In this document: one piece after another, positions 1 through 5,984 of the stretch
Layout: each line of letters starts with the position of its first letter
Numbering within the stretch: position 1 is the first letter of the stretch
Assembly: GCA_009919985.1 (NCBI GenBank)
Contig: RGAX01000129.1
Span: forward strand, 1 to 7,831
DNA from: Opitutaceae bacterium
Lineage (GTDB): Bacteria > Verrucomicrobiota > Verrucomicrobiia > Opitutales > Opitutaceae
Direction: 5' to 3'
Length of the DNA stretch: 7,831 nucleotides
Made by a program: the position numbers and the translations under genes
Notes under the pieces: generated by a model
What the model was told of the DNA's origin: nothing
The model's database searches: none
The model's input: only the letters and a program-made list of their open reading frames with translations

Positions 1-1005
1 GAAGTCGCTCGCGCCGGCCTCCGCCCCGCGCGCGAAGGCGGTCAAAATCAAAACCTCGTCCAAGCCCTCATCAACGCCGCCGGCCTCACGCTTTCTTCCG
101 TCCAATTCACTCCCGCCGAACTCCAGGCCCTTGGTCGCCAAGCCCTCGCCACCGGCAACGCCGCCCGCGGCGAACGCATTTACCGACGCGCCGAACTCGC
201 CTGCGTCGCCTGTCACGCCATCGGCGGCGCCGGCGCCCACATCGGACCCGACCTCACCAGTATCGGCGCCAGCGCACCCACTGATTACCTCGTCGAATCG
301 CTCCTCTACCCAAGCGCCAAGATCAAAGAAGGCTACCACGCCGTCGTCCTCTCCACCAAAGACGGCCGCGAACTCAGCGGCATGATCGCCCGCGAGACCG
401 CCACCGAGGTTATCCTCCGCGACGCCGCGAACCAAGAAATTTCCGTCGCCACCCAAAACATCGCCAAGCGCGCCAGCTCCGGCTCGCTCATGCCCGCCGG
501 CTTGATCGATAGCCTTCTGCCCGAGGAACGCCTCGATCTGATTAACTTCCTCGCGCAACTCGGCCGCCCCGGCGCTTACGACGCCGCGCAAGGCGGGGTC
601 GCCCGCCTCTGGCAACTTTACATGATCGGCGCCGGCAACGAACCCATCGGCATTGAGCCGGTCATCCGCGGCGACGCGAAACTCACCGACTGGATCCCCG
701 CGTTCTCGCTGGTGAGCGGCGCCCTTCCGCGCGAGCTCATCGCCGCGCCTTATCCATCGTTTCTCAACTCTCGAGGGCTCTTCGCCGCCACCCGCTTCGA
801 ATCCGCGAAAGGTGGCCCCGTTACCTTCACGCTCACCGGCCCCGCGAAAGCCGCGTGGCTCAACGGCGCGTTGCTCCAACCCGGCGACACCTTCAGCGTC
901 ACCGCCAAAGCCGGCGCCAACGTCCTTGTCCTTCAATTAAGTGAAAAAAATCTCCCCGCCGAACTTATCCTACGCTCCCGCGAGGTGACGTTTTTGACCC
1001 AATAA
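1..1005 (+). CDS. PVC-type c-type haem-binding domain protein, 3' part (5' end outside window)
   Basis: An open frame runs from the first base to a TAA at 1003-1005 (334 residues visible), so the gene starts upstream. A CVACH haem-attachment motif lies at visible residues 68-72 (nt 202-216). It is followed by the family pattern GxGxxIGPDLTxIG (about 76-89), YLVESLLYPSAKIKEGYH (96-113), a TKDGRELSG turn, and SLMPAGLIDSL, whose Met164 is the likely distal haem ligand. This order matches the haem domain typical of large Planctomycetes/Verrucomicrobia exported proteins (TIGR02603-like), which often carry dehydrogenase or HEAT-like regions upstream; those would lie outside the window. Residues about 185-334 form an extra C-terminal region with a beta-rich WLNGALLQPGD segment that I do not recognise. 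Export across the inner membrane is expected, because c-type haem is attached there. The role is probably electron transfer from an unknown substrate. The next gene starts 6 nt after the stop, suggesting co-transcription. Confidence 0.88.
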   Translation, partial: EVARAGLRPAREGGQNQNLVQALINAAGLTLSSVQFTPAELQALGRQALATGNAARGERIYRRAELACVACHAIGGAGAHIGPDLTSIGASAPTDYLVESLLYPSAKIKEGYHAVVLSTKDGRELSGMIARETATEVILRDAANQEISVATQNIAKRASSGSLMPAGLIDSLLPEERLDLINFLAQLGRPGAYDAAQGGVARLWQLYMIGAGNEPIGIEPVIRGDAKLTDWIPAFSLVSGALPRELIAAPYPSFLNSRGLFAATRFESAKGGPVTFTLTGPAKAAWLNGALLQPGDTFSVTAKAGANVLVLQLSEKNLPAELILRSREVTFLTQ

Positions 1006-1011
1006 TTTTCC

Positions 1012-1929
1012 ATGCGCTCCGCCCACTGCCATCGCTTGCTCTTTTTTTTGGCTTTCCTGAGTGCGCGTACGCTCATCGCAGCCGAGGCGCCGATCATACT
1101 CAACCTCTGGCCAGCGACACCCCCCGGCGACACCGCCACGCTACCGCCCGAGGCCGATCTCACCAAGGACTCTGACAAACTCATCGCCGGTCGCCGCATC
1201 ATCAAACTTGGTAATGTGACCACGCCCCAACTCGCCGTTTACCGACCCGCGCCCGAAAAAATGAACGGCACCAGCGTCATCATCTGCCCTGGCGGTGGTT
1301 TTAATATCCTCGCCTACGATCTTGAGGGCACCGAAGTCGCCGCGTGGCTCAATTCACTCGGTGTCACCGGTATTATTCTTAAATACCGGGTGCCAGCCCG
1401 CGACCCGAAACAAGCGTGGCTAGCACCCGTACAAGACGCGCAACGCGCCGTGAGCATGGTCCGCGCCCACGCCGCTGAGTGGGGCCTTGATCCGCAACGT
1501 ATCGGCATCCTCGGTTTCAGCGCCGGCGGTACGACTGCGGCTTATACCTCGCTATTTTTAAACGACCGCCGCTACCCCGCCCTCGACCAGTCCGACCAAC
1601 AACCGTGCCGCCCGGATTTCACGTTGTTGATTTACACCGGTGGATTTTTCGAGCGCTACCCGGCCGCGATGACCAATCAAATCCCCTTCACCAAAGAAGC
1701 GCCGCCCATGTTTCTCGTGCACGCTTTCGACGATGGCGTGTCGGTCGAAAATAGTCTGCACATCGCCACCCAGCTAAAAAAAGCCGGCGGCTCAGCCGAG
1801 TTGCACGTGTACGACACCGGCGGCCACGGCTACGGCATGCGAGCGGTCGCGGAAAAACCCGTCACCCTGTGGCCCGCGCGCGCCGAAGCGTGGCTCGCCC
1901 GTCGCGGATGGTTACAGCGCAAAGCCTGA
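1012..1929 (+). CDS. Secreted alpha/beta-hydrolase, acetyl-xylan-esterase/feruloyl-esterase-like
   Basis: This 305-residue protein has a hydrophobic N-terminus (residues 8-24) ending in a likely signal-peptidase site near AA-E at 24-25, so it should act in the periplasm or outside. The alpha/beta-hydrolase fold is shown by the oxyanion-loop stretch CPGGGFNILAYDLEG (92-106), the nucleophile elbow GFSAGG with Ser170, an acid residue in HAFDDGV (Asp240 or Asp241) and the catalytic His272 in GGHGYG. This set is typical of small esterases annotated as acetyl xylan esterase, BD-FAE-like or endo-1,4-beta-xylanase-related hydrolases in Verrucomicrobiota and Bacteroidota. The likely reaction is removal of acetyl or other acyl groups from plant polysaccharide; the substrate is inferred from the family. 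The start ATG is 6 nt after the preceding stop, and an earlier start would lose the signal peptide position. No clear Shine-Dalgarno precedes it. A T8 run at 1042-1049 lies in the signal-peptide codons and is a possible slippage site. Confidence 0.88.
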   Translation: MRSAHCHRLLFFLAFLSARTLIAAEAPIILNLWPATPPGDTATLPPEADLTKDSDKLIAGRRIIKLGNVTTPQLAVYRPAPEKMNGTSVIICPGGGFNILAYDLEGTEVAAWLNSLGVTGIILKYRVPARDPKQAWLAPVQDAQRAVSMVRAHAAEWGLDPQRIGILGFSAGGTTAAYTSLFLNDRRYPALDQSDQQPCRPDFTLLIYTGGFFERYPAAMTNQIPFTKEAPPMFLVHAFDDGVSVENSLHIATQLKKAGGSAELHVYDTGGHGYGMRAVAEKPVTLWPARAEAWLARRGWLQRKA

Positions 1930-1979
1930 CCGCGGTTTTTTATTTTCTGCGACCTGCAACGCCGAAATGGCCTCTTAAA

Positions 1980-2004
1980 GTTTCCGCCGTGCGGGCGGAG
2001 AAAC
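1980..2004. terminator. Possible hairpin between convergent genes
   Basis: GTTT+CCGCC (1980-1988) can pair with GGCGG+AAAC (1994-1998 and 2001-2004) around a 5-nt loop, with an AG bulge on the 3' side. It lies 50 nt after the hydrolase stop and 40 nt beyond the stop of the minus-strand gene, where a bidirectional terminator would be expected. GCGGTTTT at 1932-1939 and AAAACCGC at 2013-2020 form a perfect 8-bp outer pair that could enclose it. No proper U-tract follows the inner stem on the plus strand, so intrinsic termination is only a guess. Confidence 0.35.
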
Positions 2005-2008
2005 CGCA

Positions 2009-2027
2009 TTTTAAAACCGCACTGCGG
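2009..2027 (-). terminator. Small possible intrinsic terminator of the minus-strand membrane gene
   Basis: Read on the minus strand, CCGC-AGT-GCGG (2027 down to 2017) is followed at once by TTTTAAAA. The stem is only 4 bp, all G/C, with a 3-nt loop. It lies about 18 nt past the TGA stop of the DUF5009-type gene. The position and T-run fit an intrinsic terminator, but the stem is short, so support is weak. Confidence 0.3.
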
Positions 2028-2044
2028 GTGGATTTACTTCAGGG

Positions 2045-3265
2045 TCAAAGTTTGAGAAACAATTTCCGGCGCCAAAGCGCATAAAGAAGTAGCCACATGA
2101 TCCCGAGAGTCGAAGCCCCGAGCACGATCGGCTGATAGGCTTCACCTAAAAGATAAAAAAACGCGCCGAAGTGGGTGCGCAGGGTCTGTTCGATAAAACC
2201 CTCGCAAAGGTGCGCGATCAAGTAAGCCGCCATCGAGTTGGTTCCGATCACAAGGAGCGGAAACGACCATCGAGCGCGCCTCGGGCCATCCAACAGGCGA
2301 TAAAAAATTGCGAGCACGAGGCAACACACCCCGCCACTGTAAAGCACCCAACTCGGCGTCCAAATTCGTTTCACCACCGGACACACCCCGAGCCACCCGA
2401 GCGCCGCGCCTAAAAATAATGCGCCAAACCCCACCCTCACGAGCCAGCGAACTTTCAACTCGGGCGTGCGCGGATCGCCAAGCACGTGACCAGCCATCAA
2501 GCCCAACACCATCGTCGCCAAAGTCGGGATGAAACTCAGCGTGGCGTAACCTCCTGCGTTAAAAACAAAAGGTTTCATCCGCGGGAAAAGATTCAGCCAC
2601 CACGTATCAAAAGCCCACGCGAGGTTGCTGTTTTTTTGCCAATGCGCGGCGAATCCGCCGAGCCCATTACGCTCAAGCCACGCCGCCGAAACTCCGACTC
2701 GACCATAATCAAATTCTGCGCCCGGCAAGGGCCACAACGCAAACGCAGCCCACGTCGCCCCCAAGATCGCACCCAACACAAGCGCGTGATCGCGCACCGG
2801 CCGCAGCGCCACCAGATAAAGCAACCCGTAGCCCAAGCCGATCTGCGTCAGCGTATCCTCAAAAGTCCAGTTCGTGCTCGCCGTCCCCGTGGAACGCAAC
2901 GCCACCCCGAGCAAGATTAACATCAAGGCGCGTCCCCACGCATGAACGATCCCACGCCACCGCGATTCCCCTTTGGCCTGCCGTCGCGCTAGGGAAAACG
3001 CCAACGCCACGCCCACCAAAAACGAAAACGACGGCTGAATAAAATCGTGCAGCGAACTCCCCACCCAATCCACATGCGATTGTTGACCCGCGAGCCAGCG
3101 CCAGACCCCGCTATCCGGCAAGGCCTGCGCCACCCGCTTCAGCCGCAACACTTCCGCCATCATCAATAACATGACCAAACCCCGATACGCATCGATCGAG
3201 GCCAGTCGTTCACTCGGGACCAAAGTCGGAGGCAAATCTGTGGAGCTGGGGGTAACCTGGAGCAT
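2045..3265 (-). CDS. Multi-pass membrane acyltransferase, DUF5009/COG4299 (heparan-alpha-glucosaminide N-acetyltransferase-like)
   Basis: This 406-residue integral membrane protein has about ten hydrophobic segments, roughly at 28-40, 75-93, 112-124, 140-155, 160-178, 241-262, 277-294, 305-323, 333-352 and 379-397. The N-terminal ERLASIDAYRGL (19-30) is the characteristic opening of the COG4299/YeiB-like group. It is followed by SHVDWVGSSLHDFIQPSFSF (63-82), which corresponds to the loop carrying the catalytic histidine in human HGSNAT; His64 is the matching candidate (my alignment by eye). WTPSWVLYSGG (302-312) and GTNSMAAYLIAH (341-352) are further family signatures. HGSNAT moves acetyl groups from cytosolic acetyl-CoA across a membrane onto a terminal glucosamine. 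For bacterial members the acceptor is generally unknown, so a role in acylating a cell-envelope sugar is inferred. The gene is convergent with the hydrolase and divergent from the aldo/keto reductase. The ATG at 3265 puts the usual short cytosolic tail before helix 1, and no good ribosome-binding site is visible. Confidence 0.85.
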   Translation of the reverse strand: MLQVTPSSTDLPPTLVPSERLASIDAYRGLVMLLMMAEVLRLKRVAQALPDSGVWRWLAGQQSHVDWVGSSLHDFIQPSFSFLVGVALAFSLARRQAKGESRWRGIVHAWGRALMLILLGVALRSTGTASTNWTFEDTLTQIGLGYGLLYLVALRPVRDHALVLGAILGATWAAFALWPLPGAEFDYGRVGVSAAWLERNGLGGFAAHWQKNSNLAWAFDTWWLNLFPRMKPFVFNAGGYATLSFIPTLATMVLGLMAGHVLGDPRTPELKVRWLVRVGFGALFLGAALGWLGVCPVVKRIWTPSWVLYSGGVCCLVLAIFYRLLDGPRRARWSFPLLVIGTNSMAAYLIAHLCEGFIEQTLRTHFGAFFYLLGEAYQPIVLGASTLGIMWLLLYALWRRKLFLKL

Positions 3266-3457
3266 GGTTCGAAGAGCTAACGTCGCGCAAAAAGCTTAAA
3301 TGCGCCGCAGCTAGTAAAACAAAACCGCAAACCCCCTCTACGCCGAGAAAATACGCCGGACCTACCTCGACCGACCCTGCGTTTTAAGTGCAACTGATTC
3401 TTTTTTTTAAGCTACGGCGTTTGACTCAGAGAGAGTTAAAAATTTTCCTACATTGCT
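3266..3457. promoter_or_regulatory. Divergent intergenic region with candidate promoter for the aldo/keto reductase
   Basis: This 192-nt spacer separates two divergent genes, so it must hold promoters for both. Towards the plus-strand gene there is a T8 tract (3401-3408) and then TTGACT (3421-3426), a good -35 match with an AT-rich tract placed as an UP element would be. The best -10-like hexamer, TACATT (3449-3454), is 22 nt further on and only 3 nt before the ATG, which is non-standard spacing. TACGCCG occurs twice (3339-3345, 3352-3358) with a 13-nt period, a possible regulator site. For the minus-strand gene I find only weak candidates, such as TTGTTT with a TTTAAG-type hexamer. There are no ORFs or RNA genes here. 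Confidence 0.35.
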
Positions 3458-4459
3458 ATGCTTTCCGCCGCCGTTCCCTCTGCGTCCGCGCTCACTTTGG
3501 CTGATGGCGGCCGTTTCCCCTCGGTCGGTCTTGGGATGTGGAAAATGCCGAAACCCGAACTCCCTGGGCTTGTGCGCGAGGCGATCCATCTTGGATACCG
3601 TCACCTCGATTGCGCGTGTGACTACGGCAATGAGCCCGAAGTCGGCGCAGGTTTGAGCGCGGCGTTGCGGGACGGATTGTGCAGGCGCGAGGAACTCTGG
3701 GTGACCTCCAAACTCTGGAACACCTACCACGAGCCCAAACACGTGCGCGCCGCTTGCGAACGCTCGTTGCGCGACCTCAAGCTCGAGGTGCTCGATCTGT
3801 ACATGGTGCATTTTCCGATCGCGCTCGCCTACGTGCCGTTCGAGGTGCGTTACCCGCCAGAATGGTTCCACGATCCCAAGGCCGCCCAGCCCGCGATGAA
3901 ACCCATCGCAGTGCCCTACGCTGACACATGGGGCGCCATGGAAGAACTCCAACGCGCCGGTCTCGTGAAGCGCATCGGCGTCTGCAATCTCAATATTTCG
4001 GCGCTGCGCGAGGTGCTCGCGTCGTGCTCAATCCGTCCCGCCGTTCACCAAATCGAGTTACACCCGTACCTCACGCAGCCGCGCCCACTGCGTTACTGCG
4101 CACAGGAAAATATCGCCGTCACCGCTTTTTCACCGCTCGGCGCGCCGTCGTATTTACCGCTCGGTATGGCGACGTCCGCCGAAAACGTCCTCGCCGATCC
4201 CGTGCTCACGCGCATTGCCACGACCCACAACCGTACCCCCGCGCAGATTGCGCTTCGCTGGGGCGTCCAACGCGGCTGCTCCGTTATCCCGAAAACCGCA
4301 TCGCCCGCGCGGCTTGCGGAAAATCTCGCGCTTTTTGATTTTACGCTCAGCGCCGCCGAGATGACCGCGATCGACGGCCTCGACCGCCACCGCCGTTTCA
4401 ACGATCCGGGCCACTTCGGCGAAAAAGCGTTTAACACTTTTTTTCCGATCTTTGATTAA
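3458..4459 (+). CDS. Aldo/keto reductase, xylose-reductase-like
   Basis: This 333-residue protein is the usual length for the AKR superfamily, which reduces aldehydes or sugars with NAD(P)H in the cytoplasm. The catalytic tetrad is complete: Asp51 and Tyr56 (YRHLDCACDYGNE), Lys85 (TSKLWN) and His118 (VHFPIA). The N-terminal VGLGMWKM (23-30) is the first barrel strand. Several stretches resemble fungal D-xylose reductases: HFPIALAYVPFEVRYPPEWF (118-137), HPYLTQP (202-208) and the C-terminal RRFNDPGHFG (312-321) with a terminal PIFD. The cofactor loop IPKTASPARLAEN keeps Lys279 and Arg285, but Ala281 sits where xylose reductases have the Asn that helps set NADPH/NADH use. It has no signal peptide. 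The substrate is not proven; xylose, another aldose or an aldehyde are all possible. The gene appears to be transcribed from the divergent region upstream and is followed by a strong inverted repeat. Confidence 0.88.
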   Translation: MLSAAVPSASALTLADGGRFPSVGLGMWKMPKPELPGLVREAIHLGYRHLDCACDYGNEPEVGAGLSAALRDGLCRREELWVTSKLWNTYHEPKHVRAACERSLRDLKLEVLDLYMVHFPIALAYVPFEVRYPPEWFHDPKAAQPAMKPIAVPYADTWGAMEELQRAGLVKRIGVCNLNISALREVLASCSIRPAVHQIELHPYLTQPRPLRYCAQENIAVTAFSPLGAPSYLPLGMATSAENVLADPVLTRIATTHNRTPAQIALRWGVQRGCSVIPKTASPARLAENLALFDFTLSAAEMTAIDGLDRHRRFNDPGHFGEKAFNTFFPIFD

Positions 4460-4503
4460 CCGTCCCCTTTGAGCCGCGACTTAAATTTGGCTCAAACCGA
4501 CGG
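4460..4503. terminator. Two-part inverted repeat after the aldo/keto reductase (terminator or operator)
   Basis: An outer CCGTC/GACGG pair (4460-4464, 4499-4503) and an inner perfect 8-bp TTTGAGCC/GGCTCAAA pair (4468-4475, 4489-4496) flank a 13-nt AT-rich loop, with CCC opposite CC as an internal loop. The structure begins at the base after the TAA stop. It is followed not by a T-run but directly by TTGACC, a -35-like box for the next gene. It could end the reductase transcript, act as an operator for the downstream promoter, or both. The pairing is directly visible; the role is inferred. Confidence 0.55.
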
Positions 4504-4534
4504 TTGACCTCGCGTTACGCCCCTCAACTTTAAT
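4504..4534 (+). promoter_or_regulatory. Candidate promoter for the Gfo/Idh/MocA pair
   Basis: TTGACC (4504-4509) matches the bacterial -35 consensus at five of six positions. TTTAAT (4529-4534) is one base from TATAAT. The 19-nt spacer is longer than the preferred 17, and the -10-like box ends 3 nt before the ATG at 4538, so a normal start site would fall at or inside the start codon. If real, transcription might be near-leaderless or begin a few bases early. No Shine-Dalgarno sequence lies in between. Confidence 0.28.
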
Positions 4535-4537
4535 CTC

Positions 4538-5941
4538 ATGCCCCAGACCCCTACCTCACCCGCCACCTCGCTTAATCCCCGCCGCGAATTTTTGAAATCC
4601 AGCGCTCAGTTCGCCGCCGTCTCCGCCCTGGCCGGCGTGACCTTGCCCCACGTCCACGCGCAAGGCACCGACACGATCCAGGTCGCCTTGATCGGCTGCG
4701 GCGGTCGCGGCGCCGGCGCGGCTTCCAACGCCCTCTCCGTCAACACCGGCCCCGTCAAACTCGTCGCCATGGCCGATGTCTTTGCGCCGCGCTTGAAGAC
4801 CGCCTACGACGCGTTGAAACGCAAACACGCCGCCAGCGTCGATGTTCCCGCCGAGCGCCAATTCATCGGCTTCGATGCGTACAAAAACGCCATGGACTGC
4901 CTGCGGCCCGGCGACATCGCCATCTTCACCACGCCACTCGCGTTTCGCTGGGTGCATTTCGCCTACGCCATCGAGAAAAACCTCAACGTGTTCATGGAAA
5001 AGCCGCTCACCGCGGACGGCCCGACCTCGCGCCGGATGATCGAACTCGCCGCCCAAGCCAGCGCGAAAAATCTTAAAGTCGGTGTCGGCCTGATGTCGCG
5101 CCACAGCCGCGCGATGCAGGAGCTCCACCAACGCATCGGCGACGGCCAGATCGGGGATGTCATCCTCATGCGCGGTTACCGCATGGCCGGCCCGCTCGCC
5201 TCCGCCTTCTCCGAAGCCAATCCCGGACCGCTCACCGATCTGATGTACCAGATCAAACGCTTCCACAGCTTCATCTGGCTAAGTGGCGGCTGTTACAGCG
5301 ATTTCTACATCCATCACATCGATCACCTCTGCTGGATGAAAAACGCCTGGCCCGTCAAAGCCCAGGCGCTCGGCGGCCGTCACTATCGTCAAAGCCCCAA
5401 GGGCGAGCGCTACATCGACCAAAATTTTGATTCCTACGCCGTAGAATACACCTTCGCCGACGGGGGAAAAATGCTGATGGACGGCCGCTGCGTCACCGGC
5501 TGCAACGACATGTATTTCAGCCACGTCCAAGGTAGCAAAGGCATGGCCGTCGCCGCCAAAAACGGCGACTGCGGTCTGCCGTCTTCAATTTACTCGGGTC
5601 AACTTCCGGTGCCCGAACGCATGCTGTGGACCTCCGAGGTCGCACCCGCTGAGCGCGACCCTTACCAAAACGAGTGGAACGCCCTCACGCACGCCATCCG
5701 CCACGACACGCCGTTTAACGAAGTGAAACGCGGCGTCGAAGCCAGCGTCGCCACTTCGATGGGTCGCTTCGCCGCACACACCGGCCAAGAGATCACCTGG
5801 GATGCGTTTTTCAACAGCACCGTCGAGCTCGCACCCGGCGTCGACAAACTCACCCTTGAGAGCGCCTCGCCACTCATGCCCGACGCGCAGGGGATTTATC
5901 CGATTCCCGAGCCCGGCCGGAAACGCGACCGCGAATACTAA
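4538..5941 (+). CDS. Tat-exported Gfo/Idh/MocA family oxidoreductase
   Basis: This 467-residue protein has a twin-arginine signal: NPRREFLKSS (13-22), a hydrophobic stretch to about 36 and a likely cleavage after VHA at 39-41, so it is exported folded with its cofactor. The Rossmann domain shows the nucleotide-binding loop GCGGRGAGA (53-61), an acidic ADVFAPR end of strand 2 (79-85) and the family motif MEKPLT (153-158), whose Lys155 is the usual catalytic lysine. The C-terminal substrate domain carries GGCYSDFYIHHIDHLCWM (250-267), whose histidines sit in the catalytic region in this PVC-enriched subgroup, and GSKGMAVAAKNG (332-343). The protein likely oxidises or reduces a sugar hydroxyl with tightly bound NAD(P). 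Tat-exported relatives include Zymomonas glucose-fructose oxidoreductase. The substrate is unknown. The next gene encodes a second, different member of the same superfamily 43 nt downstream, so the two are probably one transcript. Confidence 0.9.
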   Translation: MPQTPTSPATSLNPRREFLKSSAQFAAVSALAGVTLPHVHAQGTDTIQVALIGCGGRGAGAASNALSVNTGPVKLVAMADVFAPRLKTAYDALKRKHAASVDVPAERQFIGFDAYKNAMDCLRPGDIAIFTTPLAFRWVHFAYAIEKNLNVFMEKPLTADGPTSRRMIELAAQASAKNLKVGVGLMSRHSRAMQELHQRIGDGQIGDVILMRGYRMAGPLASAFSEANPGPLTDLMYQIKRFHSFIWLSGGCYSDFYIHHIDHLCWMKNAWPVKAQALGGRHYRQSPKGERYIDQNFDSYAVEYTFADGGKMLMDGRCVTGCNDMYFSHVQGSKGMAVAAKNGDCGLPSSIYSGQLPVPERMLWTSEVAPAERDPYQNEWNALTHAIRHDTPFNEVKRGVEASVATSMGRFAAHTGQEITWDAFFNSTVELAPGVDKLTLESASPLMPDAQGIYPIPEPGRKRDREY

Positions 5942-5984
5942 GCTGACGGCGCCAAATTCTGTTACCCCTTAAATTACCCCAAAG

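Noticed and set aside
131..385. 84-codon plus-strand ORF rich in Pro, Ala and Ser
   Set aside because: It overlaps the haem-domain frame, which carries the CVACH motif in the same bases. Its composition is that of a shifted high-GC frame.
382..1005. Start of the haem protein at ATG 382
   Set aside because: The same frame is open back to base 1 and encodes the haem-attachment motif at 202-216, so this Met is internal.
1930..1945. CCGCGG followed by TTTTTT as an intrinsic terminator
   Set aside because: A 6-bp palindrome with no loop cannot form a hairpin; only the longer-range pairing listed separately is possible.
2486..2920. 144-codon plus-strand ORF within the membrane acyltransferase gene
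   Set aside because: It is very rich in Arg, Pro and Gln and antisense to a frame with clear transmembrane segments and family motifs.
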